Assembly: GCF_905404315.1 (NCBI RefSeq)
Contig: NC_066269.1
Span: forward strand, 5,518,001-5,582,000
Length of the DNA stretch: 64,000 bases
Origin: Leptidea sinapis
Taxonomy: Eukaryota > Arthropoda > Insecta > Lepidoptera > Pieridae
Reading direction: 5' to 3'
Position 1 is the stretch's first letter, and each line of letters starts with the position of its first letter. Shown here one piece after another: positions 32,906 to 45,517 of this stretch. Made by a program: the position numbers and the translations under genes. The notes beneath the pieces were generated by a model. The model did no database searches. It worked only from the letters and a program-made list of their open reading frames with translations, and had not been told where the DNA came from.

Positions 32906-33760
32906 GCTTTTTATATTTTAAATTATTTTATATTTATGTATTAAACTAACACACTGTAAAAGTATTACAGTAAGTTATTTGCAATAGATTTTTTTTGTTT
33001 CTTTGTATCAGTATTGATCATCAACCAGTATTCATGAAGTGTAATTATTACCACCGGTGTTTAAAATAAACGAAAAAGGAAACGGTTTATCAGTAACAAA
33101 TTACTGAACACAATATGAGAAAAAACAACCAACGAAACTAGCAAATAATTGACAAATTTCGTTCACTCTACAATTTATTAAAAATCGCTAGTTTCCCGCT
33201 CCGCTACCGCGACCGGTAGACCTACATTGATACCCTTCCATTAACAAGTATTTGGTCCATAATTTAAGGCCGGATTGGTACCAACGAAAAGGTCGCCCCG
33301 TTTCAAATGAGACCGAAATTGGAAATAAAGAACCGCAAATTGGGTCTGAGGCACACGCTACACGGACGTAAAACTGTCGCTTTCTGCGAAAGTAAAATTG
33401 AATTGTTGTGGGCGCAGATGAGAGGACTGGCTCTTGTGTCCGCCTCCCACGATGTTAGTTACGTCGTCGTATTGCGCTGACGTCACGGTATTGGTGACGC
33501 GACACGGCCGTAAGGCTTCTCAGATCATTAATACAGATTGATTGTAACGTAACTCGATATTCCGTCGCTAAATGATGTTATACGATACTTTAGCTAAAAG
33601 GGAAATTTTGTAATTCGGGGACAACATTTTTCTTTAACTAAATATTATCAAAGCGAATATCAATTTCATTACTTTCAAACATAGCTCGAGTGAATTGAAT
33701 TTCGTACTCTGGCAACGTGAAGCGTTCCGCGAGAAGATAATATTTACATTTATAAAAATC
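32906..33760. other. Unassigned sequence
   Basis: No supported gene or repeat. Confidence 0.4.
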
Positions 33761-33780
33761 TATAGAGCGGACTTAAGACT

Positions 33781-33963
33781 TTGCTCAGACTTTAGTCAAG
33801 TAAAACTTTTCTGAATGCGATAAAACCCGTACTTGTGTTTTGCATTACGCTGTCTTAGCTTAAACTCAGCATAATTTCAGCCGTAAAATGACTATAAGAA
33901 CGAATTCAAAGATCGTGCTAAGCTTACACTCAGCTAAGTTTAACGTGAGTTTAGTCTGAGCGA
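33781..33963. repeat. Possible MITE with imperfect inverted repeats
   Basis: TTGCTCAGACTTTAGTCA (33781-33798) is inverted, with a few mismatches, at 33946-33963 (TGAGTTTAGTCTGAGCGA). Short palindromic copies of 'cttagcttaaactcagc' lie between. A LINE fragment begins immediately after. Confidence 0.4.
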
Positions 33964-33964
33964 G

Positions 33965-34335
33965 AGATGCTTGAAATCCCTTGGACAGCATTCCGCACCA
34001 ACCAATTCATCCTTCACACTCTAGGTGTAAAAACCAGACTCTCATCCATCTGCCTGCGTAGAATCTTAGAGTTCTTCGGACATATCGCCAGAAAAGGTGG
34101 CCACAACCTCAAACAACTGATGGGTATTGGGAAGGTAGACGGACGACGCCTCAGAGGTCGCAGCCCTATAAGATGGTATGACCAAATCCGCACATCTCTC
34201 AATACTGGATGTCATGACGTAGCCATCTGTGTCTGTCTTTGACAGACACAGATGGCGAACTATTGTCAAAAAGTAGAATCCGCAGAGAAATCACGACCCT
34301 CAGCAATGAGGAATACGACGCGAGGAGGAGGAGTC
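33965..34335 (+). pseudogene. C-terminal part of an RTE-like LINE ORF
   Basis: The plus frame: MLEIPWTAFRTNQFILHTLG, RLSSICLRRILEFFGHIARK, then GKVDGRRLRGRSPIRWYDQI. This is the common 3' part of an endonuclease-RT LINE. A perfect 16-bp hairpin (34222-34256) sits where the frame breaks. After it EEYDARRRS continues the family pattern. Confidence 0.55.
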
Positions 34336-34707
34336 TGAGCGAAGTATAAGTACGCTTTATAGATCTCAGATTCGTATCTCTGAGCTAGCACCTCGTGCGG
34401 ACGCGATACATCGCACATCACCTCACATAACACATCGACTCTCTCCCACACGTTTTTTGGCAAACATTGATTGTTGTCGGTCGCGACTCGCGGTGGAGTC
34501 ATAGAAAGTGACAGGTGGCATGCGCGTGCGCCGCAGATACTTCCGCAGCCGCGCCCCGCGTTCCGCACCCTGCCCGCCGTGCTCCGTGTGCCTCGTACGT
34601 AGTAACCCGCCTGACAACTGACGGGCTAATAACTACTACCCCGTAGTTGTAAGTTCGGACACGATAGCATGCAACGCAATCACCTTTTCAATTAATTTAT
34701 AATTTTC

Positions 34708-34828
34708 CTAGTAGTTGCCCGTTGCATTCGCAACTAAAGGTTTTATCTCAACACTGCCTGTCAGCCATTAAGTTGGCATTGGGACATCCCATTCTGCACG
34801 GACGCACGCCAAGAAAGGGAAGATAGGA
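34708..34828 (-). mobile_element. Helitron-like element, fourth family, copy 2 (truncated)
   Basis: It has the same 3' hairpin GTTGC-GAAT-GCAAC and CTAG end on the minus strand as 25747-25955. It is cut short where the next minus-strand Helitron ends (34829). Confidence 0.5.
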
Positions 34829-35147
34829 CTAGCTGACTCGACAGTCGTTGTTCTGTACATAAAAGTATTTTATTTATGAATTTGTCAATAATATTTCATA
34901 ACATCAAGAATTATTTCGTAAAATATTCTGCCTGGTGTTATAATGAAATTGTTTCACAGCAGAACTTTCAAATCGTGCGTCAGTAAATTCTCTCATAGAA
35001 AATATGTCCATACATATTTATTACAAATATTGGAAATAGAAATAATTATGGGTCCCAAATCTAAATAAAAACTATCCTATCCCTCAAGTTGGACTAAATC
35101 CCATGAAGTAATCCAAATTAAAATCCGTTCATTAGTTTAGGAGTTCA
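34829..35147 (-). mobile_element. Helitron-like element, first family, minus strand
   Basis: CTAG at plus 34829-34832 is followed on the minus strand by T. The interior is the inverse of the 571-934 copy. The 5' end is lost near 35147. Confidence 0.55.
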
Positions 35148-35304
35148 TTAATTAAGATATAAGTATTACCTACCTCAATGAAAAACCACAATATTTTGAA
35201 TTGTACCAAGTTGAAAATCATCGGTTACGCAATATGTTTCGATCTTCGCCCAACACGTAGTACCAATGTATTTTCGGGTTTCAAAGTCGTATGAACGTTC
35301 ATTA

Positions 35305-35398
35305 GATTTAAGGTTGGCAACGCTGCTATGATTCCTCTGTCTAGCATAACACATCAGATGACACGTGCGTATGGTCGTTTGTCCTGCCATCCAGGAAT
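35305..35398 (+). pseudogene. Degenerate LINE 3'-end scrap
   Basis: 'aaggttggcaacgctgctatgattcctctg' and 'cgtttgtcctgc' match the tail family at 23219-23565. Confidence 0.4.
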
Positions 35399-35769
35399 AA
35401 TATTGAACTGTACGATTATTGATTTACTATCACAAATGATATTATAACTTAAATCGTAAACTCTGAATTGATACACGTAACGCAACCTACCAACCACAGT
35501 GCAGTAAACGGGAACAAGTGGTTCACAATCGAGCGATTAGCGTTTAAAGATCAAAAAGGCCGCAATTTTTGAGGATGCTCGTCTTTAAAGCTCGAACTTT
35601 CCAGATCCTTCCTAAGCCCTCGCAGCACCACGTTGTGAGTACCAGTACAGTCCAGCCGCACTGTGTGACATATTGTGACCATGTGCTCTAGTGTAAACTT
35701 GAATAGGTACACCGCGGAACACATGAAGTGTTCCGCGGTGTACCATAGTGAGAGGGAATACCACACACC

Positions 35770-36075
35770 TAAGTATTGGATGACATACGGAACGCAGACG
35801 TGGTCGCTAACAATGGGCCTTATGAGGAAGCTCATTGTCGGTCAGCGGGCAACGGGCTCGGAGTTTCCCTGCGATATCGAATCAGAAATGAGGAGATCCG
35901 TAGGAGAACCAAAATCACCCGCAGTGGGCAGGGCACATAGCTCGACAGAAAGATGGCCGTTGGAGCAGTAAGATCCACGAATGGCGACCACGTACCGAAA
36001 GACGTAGTGTTGGTAGGCCGATACAAGATGGACCGACGATCTTGTCAAGATCGCCCGAATAGGTTGGATGAGTAA
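35770..36075 (+). pseudogene. RTE-like LINE C-terminal fragment
   Basis: Blocks 'tgacatacggaacgcagacgtgg', 'aagctc' and 'agatggaccgacgatct' correspond to 57665-58000. In translation it gives MTYGTQTWSLTMG and RWTDDLVKIARIGWM. Frames are broken. A perfect 17-bp hairpin (35706-35744) lies just upstream. Confidence 0.5.
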
Positions 36076-36079
36076 TAAA

Positions 36080-37670
36080 AGAAGCTATTGAAAATATATT
36101 TGAACATCGGGTACCTTTTAAAGCAACAATTCAAAAGATTTGCAGGTTGGTGCACTGTTTAAATTTTCGTGTGCCCGTACAGAAGCTTGTATCAACAATT
36201 CCGACGGAATGTTTTCATAACAACGCCAATGCGAACAATGTATTGAGGTTATGATAACAGCGGGGAGCGGCCCAGGCGACTTGTTCACGGCACCTTTTTT
36301 ATTTAAACACGTCCAATTCTGACTTTAATCTTAATTACATGGACCATATGATTCGCCTAGACTGTAGAGTCTAGAGCATAACTTCCCAAAGTGGTCCGCG
36401 GAATTTCGACGGGGTCTACTTTAGCGCGACAAAAAAATACGGGTTGCACTTGGGGAGTGCTGGCAGAAATGAAAACTTAAACATTAACGTTGTGCATTTT
36501 TGAATATATTGTAATGGTTATCAGAATAAAAGTACCTACTAGCATTTATGTGGTTAAATACAAACGTCAGAATATATTAAGGTATACTCACGGCATACCT
36601 AAGACAATTTCTTTTTCAACTATCATTGCCTGGTATACCAAAACACTGTATGAAATTGTCTTACGAATTTTCGATCAGAACACGTAGCATGACGCGAGTT
36701 TAACATTTTATAGTTGGTATTTTATACTCTGGATGGGCCCAAGAAAAGTGCTCAACGCCGCTAAAGAAGATTTCACTTAAAAAATGGGGTTTCACAATTA
36801 GTAAGCGGGAGTCGACGAAAATTTATCTGCTTTCGGTAGTGAAGAACTTAAATATGAACTTGACTTCACCAATTAATGTGGGCAGATAATATTTTAAGGA
36901 GCTAAGCGACTGTTTCTTGTAAAAACTTGGATATTCCATATTTTGTACAACGTGTCAAGACTTCCCTCGTCATATTTTATCGATAAACGATTTAGTGTCG
37001 TTACAGACCTTTTAACAAAAAAAAATGATGTGGTGTCGTGGGACACCAGGTAGGAACGAAGTTCCTTCGGCTAATGTAGAATAGACCAAGTGCAAAAAAA
37101 AACGTTCTAATATGTCTATAATCGTTATCATATATTAATATAATAATATTGATAATATATACACTACTCGCTTGTGTCGCGCCTGCGCACGTCTCATTTA
37201 ACGGTTTTATTCCACGCACTTTTTTCCACGGACTTTTTCTTACGGTTTTACTATCACATTTTTTTCAGTTCGGTCGCGCAGCAAAATCCCTATCCCCTCC
37301 AAGCCTGCCGTAATATCATGAAATACCATTAAAGATATGACTATTTTGTGATTGTAATTGTGGAAGTTACGTAACGACTGTTACATTACAATGTAATGTA
37401 AAAATAACAATAATTAATAGTGTAATAATTACATATTTCAATAAATATTACACAAAAAACTATTTAAATCTACCACTCTCAATGTTTTTTAAATGAAATA
37501 AGTGAAAATTGATTGGTTCCTTTTTTCCTTGTATTGTGAGTAGATATCAAAGAAAAGATGGATGGAATCACTTTTTTGATTGCCCAATTTTAGTTTTTTG
37601 ACATACACATCACAGCACAATCAATTCTCTATATTCAACTTTTTAACTAACTAATTAACTATTAATTCGT
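36080..37670. other. Unassigned sequence
   Basis: No supported gene. Composition is AT-rich with scattered short ORFs only. Confidence 0.4.
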
Positions 37671-37679
37671 GGTTGGAAC

Positions 37680-38087
37680 TAGGGCTTCCAATCTCGCGTC
37701 ATTTTCAAATCCCGTGTAAGGCGGTATTACAAGTTTGCGTATCCGCGGGATTTGCGTTTTAGACAAGAATCATTCTCGAACGCAATACTTCTAAATTTAC
37801 TGTCAAACATTAATTTGCTTTGATCTCTAAATAACTTGATTTCATAATAACTTTACAATTAAAATAAAACTCTTGTATTACACAATTATTTTTTGTTTTA
37901 GTTACGTTCGGATACGTACGTAATTATTACAGTGGTAGGCAGAGACCACATCATTCATCTAAAAATGCCTTAAAATATATTTATTTCTAAGTGCGGGATC
38001 CGGCAAATCCCGAGATCCCGCGGGATCGACAATTTCCACGTCCGCGAATACCGAGATTGGACATCGACTGCAGCATTGAAAGCCCTA
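37680..38087. mobile_element. Non-autonomous hAT-like element with perfect 8-bp duplication
   Basis: The termini are TAGGGCTTCCAAT and, inverted, TAGGGCTTTCAAT. The flanks are GTTGGAAC at 37672-37679 and GTTGGAAC at 38088-38095, a perfect 8-bp target duplication. Subterminal segments (caaatcccg, gcgggat) repeat in both orientations. At 408 bp without an ORF, it fits a hAT-type MITE. Confidence 0.8.
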
Positions 38088-38095
38088 GTTGGAAC

Positions 38096-38590
38096 TCAGC
38101 TGCAACATAAATTTCCATAGCAAGATCTTAGTTTAGAATTAACCTCTATTTTAACTGTGTGTGCCGTGTAACGTGCACATCGCTCTCAACATTTTTAATT
38201 CGATTTAAGTGGCTAGAGTCAAAGATTTTGCTTGAATTGTGTCTAAAGTGAAGCCTTAATAGTAACAATAGTGCGTTATAATTAGTTCAATGCAAAAATC
38301 GTGGATTTATCTCAGTTTTAAAATAATTAATGTTCGCAAGTGAGTAAATAATAGCGAGGGTACTTCTAAATTGTACGTTTCGTTATTGATACCAAAGACT
38401 ATTGTGTACAATACTTTCTGACAATAATTTGTCATAAGCCACATGCAATTGAATTTTTCATTCCGACATCCAAGTCACGGTTAGCTCAATTGTTTAGTTG
38501 TAACACTTTGATACCCGGAGTACGGCGTTTTTTTTTTTGTTTTTTATTCTATTTTCTTTTTCATTTCATTTATTTGAGCAACTTTACTAG
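38096..38590 (+). other. Likely 5'UTR of the following LINE
   Basis: No feature is recognisable. It lies between the hAT-like element and the first ORF1 ATG at 38595, and part of it may be the LINE 5'UTR. Confidence 0.4.
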
Positions 38591-38594
38591 CAGC

Positions 38595-39457
38595 ATGGAT
38601 AGCTCAAATATAACTATTCGAAAGAAGAACCCCGTCGGAAATGATTCCCAAGGTACGGATGACACCTCCTTCGAAACTATTGATGATACGAATCAACTTT
38701 CACTTGTCACTGAGTTAAAGGATCGTCTTGACAAGGTTGTGTCTGTATTAGCAACTCTTGGAAACAAGCTTGATGTGTACACCTCGCGAATAATAGACAA
38801 TAGCATCGCAAACATAAATTTTGCACGACAGAATTTTGACAGGGTTATTGAGCAGCCACTATGTGAGCTTAGCGCTGCCACGGTTGAAATCTTAAAAAGA
38901 ACAGGAAACGTCGCGAATCTTATCATGGTAAAGCTTGCAGCAAAGTTCAGCATCTGCCACCAAAACCTTCTTATTGTCCATCGACCAATAAGGCTAATGC
39001 AAAAGTATCGCAACCAGCAGTACATGACTCGAATGTTCCAGCGGCTTCCTGTAACGACCCTGATGATGACCAGTGGATAGAAGTTGCAAGGAAAAGTCGT
39101 CGACCAGCTTCGTTATGCGGTACTGCCGGTCCAGCTAGTACAAATCTCAAAGCAGTGGAGCCTCGTAAATACATGCACTTGTGGAACATGGAGTCGTGTG
39201 TTGAAGATGTAAGAGAGTATCTTCGTCAGCTTTGCCCCACCGGTACTTGTACAGTACAGGAATTGAACCGAAGAGGAGATTATAAGTCCTACAAGATTGG
39301 TATACCTGTGGCAGCTTATGAGGTATGTTTTTCAGCTGAAGCCTGGCCCATAAACGCCAGAATTAAGGCTTGGGTTACCCACCAGAAGGCAAAAATCAAT
39401 GACGCTACCATGGTTCCTGTTACTAGAGGCAAGAAACAGCCCTTTCGTTCAGCGTAG
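38595..39457 (+). pseudogene. LINE ORF1, one frameshift
   Basis: Starting at the ATG at 38595 (MDSSNITIRKKN), the frame is acidic/Ser-rich, then looks coiled-coil (LVTELKDRLDKVVSVLATLG). Near 38885-38895 the coding signal moves to another frame, where it continues through a Pro/Lys-rich stretch into RKYMHLWNMESCVEDVREYL and GDYKSYKIGIPVAAYEVCFS, ending at a stop at 39457. One missing base explains the break. The C-terminal block looks like the folded nucleic-acid-binding domain common to Jockey/CR1-group ORF1 proteins. No CCHC knuckles are seen. ORF1 overlaps the start of ORF2. Confidence 0.65.
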
Positions 39458-42309
39458 TCGTCATAAAACCGTTAAAATCTTCTATCAGAACGTCCGCGGT
39501 CTGAAAACGAAATTGCGTATGTGGCGGAATAATTTAGCAATGAATGATTGTGATATTGTAGCCGCTACGGAAACATTTCTTGATGCCTCTGTGGAGACTT
39601 CTGAGCTTGAATGTGCAAATTGGAGTATTCTACGCAGAGATAGAGACACGCCATGTGGTGGTGTGGCGCTTGCTGCCCGTTCCCGTCATATTGAGCAGAT
39701 GCCATGAACTGGAGACCGACAATGGTGAGGATCTCTGGGCATCCTTTTCCCGGCATGGTCATCGGTTCTACGTTTGCGTTGTATACATTAAACCTAGTGC
39801 TAGAGACTGTGATTATATGGAGTGGTTTTGTAAGGTGGAGCACACAATTACTGTGTTAAAAGCACCAGTTCTAATACTAGGTGATCTCAATTTAAATAGT
39901 GCATCCGTAAATATTAATAATTATTATTGTTATTTTTTATCATATTGTAATCTGTCTGAGAACAACATTATCAAAAATATGTTTGGAGGTATGCTTGATG
40001 TAATTCTGGTTCGAGAGAGCGATGTGTGTGGAGGGGTGCGTGTTATAACTGCTGAAGGTATAGTTCTGCCCGACGCGTATCATCCACCATTAGAGATTGA
40101 AGTCAGGCTCGATACATGTCGCCGTTCAGATTTTCTTGAGCCATCTAATATAAATCCTTGCAGGGACTGGAATTTTAGTCGATGCGATTATGAGCTTTTT
40201 TCTGCATTAATCGAGGCAAATTCTTGGCGTTCAGTTCTGGAGGCACATACTGTGAGAGATGCAACTGAAAATTTTTATAAATCCGTTTATAATATCTTTG
40301 ACCAGTGCATGCCTAGGAAACGACGTAAAGAATGCCATAGTAAACGTTACCCCGTTTGGTTTACGTGTGATATTATCCGAGATATCAAGTGTAAGATGAA
40401 GTTGCATAGATTATGGAAATGTTCTTACTCACCAGAAATATACAGAAGATTGTCAGAACTTCGAGCAGATCTTAAAACCCGAATAGAGTCATCCTATTGC
40501 GACTATATTAAGTATATTGAAGTTAACATCAAAGCCAACCCTCGCGGTTTTTGGCGTCACGTTTCAAGCCTTCGCACCAAAGGTGGATTTGAACCTAGTG
40601 TGACTTTTGAGGGGCAAACTTTTTCAGGTGTTGCTGCTGCAAATGCTTTCGCCAACTTTTTTTCAAGCACATTTTTGCCAGATGTACCTGTACTCGATAC
40701 AGATGAAGCTTATGGCTTCGATAGAACGTATGACAGCAATTATGTAAACATCTTTCATATTACACCTGATGATGTCATAGGTGGAATCAACAAGTTGAAG
40801 CAGAGCAGTTCCGTAGGACCGGATTGTATTCCTCCTGCAGTTCTAAAGCTGGCAAAAAAGAACTTTTGTATGCCTCTTTGTCATATTTTCAATCTTGCCC
40901 TGGAATCGGGAGAATATCCGTCCCAATGGAAGTTGTCGAGAGTTACCCCAGTACCGAAAAGCTCTGATAAATCGAAAGTTGAAGAGTACCGTCCTATTGC
41001 AGTGTTGTCTTCGCCCGCAAAGGTATTTGAAAGCATTATTCACAACTACATATACGCGCAAGTGGACAAATACATTTGTGGCGAGCAGCATGGTTTTAGA
41101 CCGAAAAGATCTGTAGACACTAACTTGTTGTCACTAGTTGATTTTATCTCGGAAAAACTGGATCGTGGTTCTCAGGTTGACGTGCTCTACTTTGACTTCC
41201 AGAAAGCATTTGACAGGGTCAATAATGACATATTGTTACAAAAACTTAGCGCTATTGGCTTTGCACCGAGACTTCTCCGACTTATCGCAGACTACTTGCG
41301 TGACCGTCAACAATATGTCCGGCTTGGTCTGTTCGAATCCAATCATTACCACACGCGATCTGGGGTTAGTCAGGGATCGATACTGGGGCCTCTTCTGTTT
41401 CTTTTAATGATAAATGATCTTCCAGATGTGCTTGGTAATTCTCGGTGTCTCCTGTATGCTGATGACCTGAAACTCTTCAAAGAAATCAAATCTGACTCAG
41501 ATTGCATGGCACTCCAAAATGATGTGGAAGCTGTGTTCCAGTGGAGCTTGAGGAACCGTATGGCATTTAATACGTCCAAATGCTTTGCCATGACTTTCGG
41601 TCGAAAGTGGTGCCCAATAGAGTTTGATTATAGAATTGGTGGTGATTCGATATCTCGACCAGAAACTATCAAAGACCTGGGTGTCACATTCGATCGAAAA
41701 TTAACCTTCCATGATCATATTACCACTCTGGCCAAGGAATCCTATAGAATTTTAGGCTTTGTTTTGAGGAATTCTGGGGATTTCACATCTGAACCAGTTA
41801 TAAAGCTTTTATTCGGTGCTTTAGTGCGCAGCAAGCTAGAAACAGCTATGTGTGTGTGGAATCCGCATGAAAGTACTTATGTACTCCTTCTCGAAAAGGT
41901 GCAAAAAGCTTTTCTTAGGTACCTTTACAAACGTACGCATGGATACTACCCCTATATGTATCCCACAAAATTTCTTCTGGGTACATTAGGCTACAACACC
42001 CTCGAGGTTAGGCGAAAACGACAGCAGCTCACAGTTATGTGCAGAGTTCTCAGAGGTGATATAGATGCGCCGAGTTTGCATGTTGAGCTATGTAGAATCT
42101 TTGTACCGGACAATTACTGTTCGAGGCGCAAGCATAGATTGTTCTCAAGTCCGACACATCGTACTGTGGCTCGCACCAACTCACCTATACCGAGGTCTCT
42201 CTCTGCTCTCAACGCTCTTCTCGAAGCCAACCCTGCTTGTGATTTATTTGCGGATGGATGGCAGACGATTTTAACAGAGTGCTTGCGTTTTTGTGAGAGG
42301 AATGGATGA
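39399..42309 (+). pseudogene. LINE ORF2 (endonuclease + RT), one frameshift
   Basis: The N-terminal endonuclease starts in one frame (VKIFYQNVRGLKTKL, AATETFL, GGVALAARS). It shifts frame near 39700-39709 and runs uninterrupted to 42309. In the long frame: LILGDLNLN, DAYHPPLEIEV (the usual SDH-type block), YRPIAVLSSPAKVFES, YFDFQKAFDRV (near 41200), GVSQGSILGPLLF and the catalytic LLYADDLKLF (near 41455-41485). A thumb region follows (IKDLGVTFDRKLTFHDH). Apart from the shift, all RT catalytic residues are present. The usual serine of the endonuclease SDH motif reads as D-A-Y-H here, which may be a mutation. Confidence 0.75.
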
Positions 42310-42704
42310 ACGGTATTTGGATGTTAATTAATTGTTAGTTATTTACAGTAAACTTTGTATTTATTAACTATTATTTGTGTAATATGTCTAGTTTGTAATT
42401 AATTCTTACTTTAATATTGTAATTGGCTTACGCCGTTTTATTAAAGTATAAATAAATAAATAAATAAATTATATTCACATTTTTGACCAGTTTTGGAATA
42501 TGGTAGAAATGTAGCTGCAGAGGGTCCACCGGAACAAGCTAAGTTTTGAAATTGGTCTTTCAGAACTGGGATCGTCTTGCAACCTCAAGAGGATCCCAGC
42601 GTAAATCTAGACCCGTCTACGCAGTTTATCGTAGGAGGTGACATTGCAGGTCATCGTGCACTGTACACGTGTACAATCTTAACTAAATTGAGGCAAAAAC
42701 GCAG

Positions 42705-42955
42705 CGTAAAAAACGGATGCGGTTTTCAAGGAACTTTCTTCCACGTAAAACAAAGCTGTGTTATGTGCGGTGTTTACGGGACGATGCGACATGGGTACCT
42801 TCAAAAAAGCGAGTACACCTTCTTTAAAGGTTGGCGACGCTCCTGTGATTCCGCTGGTGTTGCAAGAGAATGTAGGCCACGATGATCACTTAAGATCAGG
42901 TGACCCGTACGCTCGTTTGTCCTCCTTTTCCATAAAAGAAAGACGGAGTTTAAGA
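42705..42955 (+). pseudogene. LINE 3' end (21.2-kb family), short copy
   Basis: Contains 'ttctttccacgtaaaacaaagctgtg', 'gacatgggtaccttcaaaaaagc' and 'gtgacccgtacgctcgtttgtcctcc', ending in an A-rich run. It is 5'-truncated. Confidence 0.6.
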
Positions 42956-43194
42956 TTTGTGACAAATTCGTGTTCGGGGCCAGTTTGTCACAAATCTAAG
43001 TGATGAATCGAAGTGATGTATAATGAGTAATTACGAACAAATCTTTCCTTATGTTGCCTTACATAGGAGTTATTCATATAATTAATATTACAAGCAGGAT
43101 TTGGTGCTTTTTAATAGACCTAGCAAGGCACTGCACCGCGTATTACAGACAAATTCGGAAAACTGAGGATTCTTAAGCAATGTTAAGAACACGC

Positions 43195-43465
43195 TTCGCT
43201 TCGACGACGTTTACCAGTGCGAGGCTCCTTTGCACAGTATGCCGGCTCGATTATGGGTTCCACAACGGCGCCTATTTCTGCCGTGAAGCAGTAATGTGTA
43301 AACATATTGTTTCGGTCTGAAGCTAGTGAAATCACTGGGCAAATGAGACTTAACATCTTATGCCTCAAGGTGACGAGCGCAATTGTAGTGCCGCACTGCA
43401 TGGTAATGGGCAGGGCAATTACCATTAGCTTAAGGTCATGCTCGTCTCGTCCCATATTTTCATAA
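43195..43465 (-). repeat. SINE-like structured repeat, copy 4
   Basis: Inverse of copies 2, 3 and 5. On the plus strand it begins near 'agtgcgaggctcctttgcaca' and ends 'gctcgtctcgtccc'. Confidence 0.5.
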
Positions 43466-43779
43466 AAAAAGGTGGACTTGGAACAGGAACAGTGGACAGT
43501 AACCTTCCGACATTGTGTTATCAGTTGCGCTCGCCTTATCGACACGGATCGTGCGGCGTGACAGCCAAGGCCGTGCTCCGTGCTTTCATTGACGTCTACG
43601 TAACACGATTCATAAGAAATGTACCTACATTTGAGTTGTCCGCATACTACTTCCTTCTTATATATCAACATGCTTTTTAAAAACAATTTTGCGAATGTTT
43701 TTGATAATGCCATGAATGAATTTAGTGCGTCATGCAAATAAAATTTTATAAACAAAATAGTTACCACCAACCAAATGAT

Positions 43780-45260
43780 TCTAGTCACTTTATTTATAAA
43801 ACCTTCGAGCGATTCGGTCTTTAAAATTATTATACAAAATTTAAACTCGCGTAAGGCACCTAGTCTGGATGATATTAAGGTATCAGATATAAAATTAATT
43901 GGAAGAGATTTCTATTGCAACTTCTATATAGCCATATCGTGGCTATTGCAAACTAAATAAACTGCAGTGTAATCAAATTCGTTCTCCCGATTAATTAAAA
44001 GAAGGCTGTGGGAGGCCTATATTTAAAAATGGAAACCATAGTGATTATTCTACATATCGACCCATAACAATACTATCATAACATAGATTGATAAAATTGT
44101 TGCAAACTTATTATGTGAACAGATAACATAGTTGTTACAGGATACATGAAGTACAACAAAATCAATTTGGATTCCAGAGTGGCCGGAGTACTTTGAACCT
44201 TTTATCAAGATTTATTGTCGAGGTAAATAGTCAATTCAATCTTAAAAAGCATGTATTAGTATTATTTATAGACTTTAGTCGCGCCTTTGATACTCTGTTA
44301 GATATTAAACTTATTAACGAGCTAGACTTTTTGTACAGTCCGTGGTCCATTACTGGAATGGTGTAGTCACTATCTAAAAAATCGGACATTCAAAGTGAAA
44401 ATCGACAATACGTTCAGTAATCCTGTCACGGTAAGAAAGGTGCTGCTCAAGGTACAGTAGTTGGACTGCTAACCTTTCTTACATATATCAATGTAACCAA
44501 TCAGATACCTTATAGTTCACGAACATATTGTCTGACTAGATAAAAACTATCACTCGGGCAAATCCACGCCCATGGAAATTTCAACTTGGAAAGTTAAATC
44601 TCACACATATCTCGGGTCGGAGTAATCACGTAGACTGTGTATGCAACAAACTTAGACAATTCTTTGCAAATATCTCAATTCTTAAAAATCACATCCCCTA
44701 TAAAGTCAAATTAATGCATTTAAACTCGTTAGCCGAATCATACGTTCAGTATGTATCAGCAGTTAAAATCGTACTTACAACAAAATTTATAAAATTCAAA
44801 TTCTTAAAAATATCAGAAAAAGAATGCGGGTATTTTAATCATTGTCAAGTGTTACCAATTTTAAAGCAAAATGAGTATTCAATCTTAAACAAAACTTTAA
44901 ATTTTAATGAAAACGGTTGTAGATCATCCTTTGTATACGGACGCTGTTGACCTAAACCGGTTGCACGTGCTTCGTGCATGCAACGTGTTTAGTGAAAGAA
45001 TATCAGCTTACATAATGCCTAAACTAATTAATAAATTGCCACGGGACATGACTGACTTGTTGACTGCAACAATTTAAAAAAAATACTTTTTGAGACATGC
45101 CTGACCACCGATTCACCTATATTTAATTACCTAATGCATAAACAATTTATTGTTATAATTACCTTCATTTTTATTTGGAACATTATAGTTATTATTTGTT
45201 ATATTAAAATTTAAACTAGTAATTATTTTATTGTGACTCTTAGACTAATCTAGCAATAGT
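43780..45260 (+). pseudogene. Old degenerate LINE, RT through 3'UTR
   Basis: Legible plus-strand pieces, in order: LNSRKAPSLDDIKVSDIKLI, DYSTYRPITILS, NQFGFQSGRSTLNLLSRF, HVLVLFIDFSRAFDT, then the thumb (SHTYLGS...NKLRQFFANISILK) and C-terminus (HVLRACNVFSERISAYIMPK). Many stops and shifts occur and the YxDD block is not legible. It is a different family from the two larger LINEs. Confidence 0.6.
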
Positions 45261-45517
45261 ACAAACCTCAGTAGTTTTATGCTTTAAAACCATTAAGTAA
45301 AATCAGTATTTTATTCATAAATAAATTTAAAAATTGGAAAACGGTTGACCCGAAAGGCCATCCTGCAACTTCCCGCTAATTCCATACAAAAATATAATTT
45401 GTGTTATTTTGAGCTCTTCGACCTTAAAAGTATTAAAGTTTAACAATGTTGCCCTATCAAAAGTTGTATTGGAACCAGCTTTATAAAATGTAGCATTTGA
45501 ACGAGAATATAATAAAA

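Larger units (their letters stand above)
38595..42470 (+). mobile_element. Nearly full-length LINE of CR1/Jockey group, recently inactivated
   Basis: It has ORF1, an overlapping ORF2, a 130-base 3'UTR and a (TAAA)n tail (42448-42470). Each ORF carries one apparent single-base frameshift and otherwise reads cleanly, so it died recently. It differs in sequence from the LINE at 7.3-11.9 kb. The target duplication was not determined. Confidence 0.75.
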
